A stretch of DNA of 8,075 nt from Alterirhizorhabdus sp964247265. Its GTDB lineage: Bacteria > Pseudomonadota > Alphaproteobacteria > Sphingomonadales > Sphingomonadaceae. Shown here piece by piece: positions 6,538-8,075 of this stretch. The position numbers were made by a program, and so were the translations under genes. Within the stretch, counting starts at the first letter, position 1. Every line of letters begins with the position of its first letter. The notes under the pieces were generated by a model. That model did not search any database, was not told where the DNA came from, and saw nothing but the letters and a program-made list of their open reading frames with translations. The stretch lies in NCBI GenBank assembly GCA_964247265.1, contig CAXTTS010000142.1, forward strand, positions 1 through 8,075, read 5' to 3'.

Positions 6538-6593
6538 ACAATCGGAATGAATTGGTCCGATTGCCAATTGGGGGCGCAGGCGCGTCAGGTCAA
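6538..6593 (-). promoter_or_regulatory. Probable suf operon promoter region
   Basis: Transcription of the regulator-suf operon most likely starts here. Two possible -35 boxes are visible on the minus strand. TTGACC (6593-6588) overlaps the stop codon of the upstream gene but has only a poor -10 (CAATTG) at 17 bases. TTGGCA (6567-6562) has a weak -10, GATTGT (6543-6538), at 18 bases. The second would place the dyads between and over the promoter boxes but leaves a very short leader. Neither is decisive; the call rests on position (start of the operon) and the local drop in GC. Confidence 0.35.
6541..6569. promoter_or_regulatory. Two overlapping dyads upstream of the suf regulator: candidate operator
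   Basis: Two perfect inverted repeats interlock here. AATTGG (6550-6555) and CCAATT (6564-6569) are separated by 8 bases. ATCGGA (6541-6546) and TCCGAT (6556-6561) are separated by 9 bases. CCAATTGG at 6564-6571 is itself a palindrome. The dyads span about 20 bp each, the size expected for an Rrf2 dimer, and lie 18-48 bases upstream of the regulator's ATG. This is the only AT-rich, dyad-rich patch near the operon's 5' end, so it is the natural place for autoregulation. It does not closely match the E. coli IscR type 1 or type 2 consensus as I remember them. Confidence 0.5.
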
Positions 6594-6955
6594 GAGCGGC
6601 GCTTCAGCGTGACGGTCGGCGGTGGCAGCTTGCAGGCGGGCAGACCGAGCTTCGCCGTCTCGGCGCAGTGGCGCAGCTGCACCGATCCGTCCGGCCCGAG
6701 GAACAGCGCATATTCGCCGCCGGGCGCGCAGCGGGCGGCCCAGACGAAGGTGTTCTTGTAGATGCCCTGATAGACCGGTGGCTCGATCCGGCCGCAACGC
6801 TGACCCGAGTCGACGATCGCGCTGCGCAGCGCGGCGGCCTGGCGCGGCTTGTCGAGCTGGAGCAGCCGCTGCTGGAACGGATTGGGCGGCAGCGGCGGCG
6901 CGGCGGCGGCCGGCACCGCCAGCACGGCGAGGGCGAGAGCGGATATGATCTTCAT
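6590..6955 (-). CDS. Small exported protein with four cysteines, function unknown
   Basis: The 121-residue product starts with a clear Sec signal peptide: MKII followed by a hydrophobic core (SALALAVLAV) and an AAAA|PP-type cleavage site around residue 19. The mature part of about 100 residues has four cysteines (C54, C76, C97, C108), an even number suited to two disulfides in the periplasm. It includes aromatic segments YQGIYKNTFVWAARC and EYALFLGPDGSVQLRHC. The C-terminus is Pro- and Arg-rich (KLPPPTVTLKRRS). A GGAGG site (6962-6966) lies 6 bases before the ATG, and the start overlaps the preceding gene's stop as ATGA, tying it to the membrane protein upstream. I do not recognise the family. 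Its stop abuts the suf promoter region, so it probably ends the upstream transcription unit. Confidence 0.75.
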   Translation of the reverse strand: MKIISALALAVLAVPAAAAPPLPPNPFQQRLLQLDKPRQAAALRSAIVDSGQRCGRIEPPVYQGIYKNTFVWAARCAPGGEYALFLGPDGSVQLRHCAETAKLGLPACKLPPPTVTLKRRS

Positions 6956-7842
6956 GGCTGGCCTCCGATCATCTGTTGCGGCTGCGCGGATGGCGCCGAA
7001 ACCGCTGCCGGTTGAACGCCGCGCGGTTCGAGCAGTGCCGCCGTTTCGATCACGTCCAGCGCATCGCGCGCGGCGGCATAGCGGCGAGCGGTGGCGATCC
7101 AGCCGGCGGCGGCATCGCGGCCGGGCATGCGGGCCACCTCGGCCAGCGCGGTCGTGACATGCCCGGCCTCAAGCTCGCGCCGGGCGCGGGCGAGCCGATC
7201 GGCGGGATCGGGCGACGGCACGTTGGCGCGCCGCACCACGACCAGGCCGGAAAGTTCGCGGCGCACCCCGTCCAACCAGCTTTCGTTCGTGCCGCCGCCC
7301 GACAGGGCCGGGCCGACGTCGGTGAGGCCGGACTGCAACTCCTCCAGCGTGACCGGCTGGCGGCCGGCGGCGATGATCGTGGCGACCGCCTGCGGCTGGC
7401 TGGTGCCGAAGCGATCGCGCAGCAGCGCCTCGATATAGCCGAGCGCCACCCCGCGATCGAGCGCGCGGCGCGCGGCGAAGGCGACGAGCAGCCCCTCGGC
7501 ACGGTCGGCATTGCCGACCGCGGCATTGGCCCGCGCGCCGATCTGGCCGATGCGGCTTTCCAGCCCCGCGATGCGCCGCTCGATCAGCGCCTCGCGCGCG
7601 GCATCGAATGCCGGCAGCGTGGCGGGCGGGGGCGACGCGGCCGGGCGGCTGACCACCGCCACGGCCACCGGCTGAGCGGTGCCACCGGCGATATAGCGCA
7701 TCGCCACCGGCCAGTGGGTCAGCACATAGCCCATCGAGGCGGCGCCCGCAGCGAAGACCAGCAGGAACAGGATGAGCCAGCGCAGCCACACGCGCCCGCG
7801 CGCCGGGGCCGCATCCTCGATCAGGTGATATTCGCTCGCCAT
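6952..7842 (-). CDS. Membrane-anchored mitofilin/HemX-like protein
   Basis: The 296-residue product has a short cytoplasmic N-terminus (about 18 residues, with a basic RGRVWLRW edge) and one membrane segment at about 19-41 (LRWLILFLLVFAAGAASMGY). A Pro/Ala-rich linker and a mostly helical periplasmic domain follow. Motifs include a coiled stretch at about 83-105 (REALIERRIAGLESRIGQIG), FAARRALDRGVALGYIEALL at 122-141, and a C-terminal VVVRR with PADRLARARRELEAGHVTTA. The architecture and the position after a hemD-like gene fit the alphaproteobacterial mitofilin/HemX-like group, whose molecular role is poorly defined. The Gln/Pro-rich C-terminus (QPQQMIGGQP) is variable. The ATG at 7842 has GGAAGGGA 6 bases upstream and overlaps the previous stop as TGATG. 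The family assignment is moderate; the membrane topology is clear. Confidence 0.7.
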   Translation of the reverse strand: MASEYHLIEDAAPARGRVWLRWLILFLLVFAAGAASMGYVLTHWPVAMRYIAGGTAQPVAVAVVSRPAASPPPATLPAFDAAREALIERRIAGLESRIGQIGARANAAVGNADRAEGLLVAFAARRALDRGVALGYIEALLRDRFGTSQPQAVATIIAAGRQPVTLEELQSGLTDVGPALSGGGTNESWLDGVRRELSGLVVVRRANVPSPDPADRLARARRELEAGHVTTALAEVARMPGRDAAAGWIATARRYAAARDALDVIETAALLEPRGVQPAAVSAPSAQPQQMIGGQP

Positions 7843-7976
7843 CAGCCGTCCCTTCCGGCGCCCTGATCGCACAAGCGCGCCACCGCTGCCAGCAGGGCAT
7901 CGTCGGCGGGGGACGCGGCGGTGGCGGCGGCCCGCCAGCCCTCCCCCGCCGCCGCCAGCGTGGCCGGCGCGGCGCT
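7842..7976 (-). CDS. hemD: Uroporphyrinogen-III synthase-like C-terminal tail (hemD fragment)
   Basis: About 44 codons ending in TGA (7844-7842) read PATLAAAGEGWRAAATAASP, then ADDALLAAVARLCDQG. This resembles the C-terminus of alphaproteobacterial HemD (AISPA..AAAG.GW, then P.D.ALL). HemD cyclises hydroxymethylbilane to uroporphyrinogen III in tetrapyrrole synthesis. Further upstream in this frame the sequence stops looking like HemD: it becomes Arg-rich, with rare codons such as CGA and several GGA-TCA pairs, and from about 7967 outward the opposite strand encodes MoaE. The gene is therefore only a tail, cut off well before its N-terminal domain. The stop overlaps the start of the mitofilin-like gene, in keeping with the usual hemD-then-membrane-protein order. 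The HemD call rests on a short stretch plus that synteny. Confidence 0.5.
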   Translation of the reverse strand, partial: SAAPATLAAAGEGWRAAATAASPADDALLAAVARLCDQGAGRDG

Positions 7977-7979
7977 GGC
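7954..7979. repeat. Short inverted repeat at the hemD/moaE junction
   Basis: GCCAGCG (7954-7960) and CGCTGGC (7973-7979) form a perfect 7-bp inverted repeat with a 12-base GC-rich centre. It lies exactly where the HemD-like frame on the minus strand gives way to the MoaE frame on the plus strand. In such GC-rich DNA a 7-bp match can be chance, so it is listed only because of its position. Confidence 0.4.
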
Positions 7980-8075
7980 CGTTGCTCGGATCAACGGTGA
8001 TCCATCGCCACGGGCTGATCCGACCGGGCGGCCGCATCGTGCTCGTCGCCACGGCCTCGCCGCATCGCGACGCCG
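7967..8075 (+). CDS. moaE: Molybdopterin synthase catalytic subunit MoaE, internal fragment
   Basis: Reading from base 7967 gives 36 residues, beginning ARRWPLLGSTVIHRHG and continuing to RPGGRIVLVATASPHRDA at the window end. This is the MoaE core pattern (WPL.G..IHR.G...PG..IVLV..AS.HR). It includes the IHR segment and the His-Arg pair in the substrate pocket. Codon third positions are strongly GC, as expected for a real gene here. MoaE transfers sulfur, with MoaD, to precursor Z during molybdenum cofactor synthesis. In a normal MoaE of about 150 residues this stretch starts roughly at residue 80. The N-terminal portion should lie upstream, but the bases before 7967 instead read as a Pro/Arg-rich shadow of the hemD-like tail. 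So the 5' part is absent and the 3' part runs off the window. Confidence 0.75.

Noticed and set aside
6952..8052. 366-residue version of the mitofilin-like protein starting at 8052
   Set aside because: The first 70 residues are Gly/Arg-rich shadow of the hemD-like tail; the ATG at 7842 has a ribosome site and a TGATG overlap, followed by a sensible N-terminus and membrane segment.

Overview
The window comes from a GC-rich alphaproteobacterium, most likely a sphingomonad. The reasons are the GC content (about 65-70% over most of it), the suf gene order with an Rrf2-type regulator first and a DUF59 gene and an A-type carrier last, and the dense ATGA/TGATG gene overlaps. This taxonomic call is inference from recognised proteins; no search was run.

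Layout. Positions 1-326 (+) hold the 3' end of a galE-type NAD-sugar epimerase. It converges, with only 13 bases between, on a long minus-strand suf (Fe-S cluster assembly) operon. Read in transcription order from about 6.52 kb down to 0.34 kb, this is: Rrf2-family regulator, sufB, a small coiled-coil/membrane protein gene, sufC, a possible 24-codon ORF, sufD, sufS, sufT (DUF59) and sufA. Most junctions overlap by 1-4 bases, so the genes look translationally coupled. The exception is the sufB-to-small-gene junction, which has a spacer of about 90 bases with low GC and several hairpins. A 5' region at about 6.52-6.59 kb, with two overlapping dyads, is the likely operator and promoter of the operon.

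Upstream on the same strand lie a small exported four-cysteine protein (6590-6955) and a membrane-anchored mitofilin/HemX-like protein (6952-7842). Before these is a short HemD-like C-terminal tail (7842 to about 7976).

How the genes work together. SufS takes sulfur from cysteine. The SufB-SufC-SufD scaffold assembles the cluster using ATP. SufA and SufT help deliver clusters to target proteins. The Rrf2 regulator has conserved cysteines suited to sensing cluster status and probably autoregulates the operon. No sufE is visible, so the sulfur-transfer partner of SufS must be encoded elsewhere.

The most unusual signal is at the right end. From about 7967 to the window end the plus strand encodes a clear internal piece of MoaE (molybdopterin synthase large subunit). 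It starts mid-protein and is joined head-to-head to the HemD-like tail, whose N-terminal part is also missing. This is either a genomic rearrangement or a chimeric join. The second most interesting feature is the lower-GC cassette (small coiled-coil gene plus structured spacer) set inside the suf operon between sufB and sufC. No gene-free stretch longer than 300 bases exists. No RNA genes, CRISPR arrays, insertion sequences or replication origins were seen.
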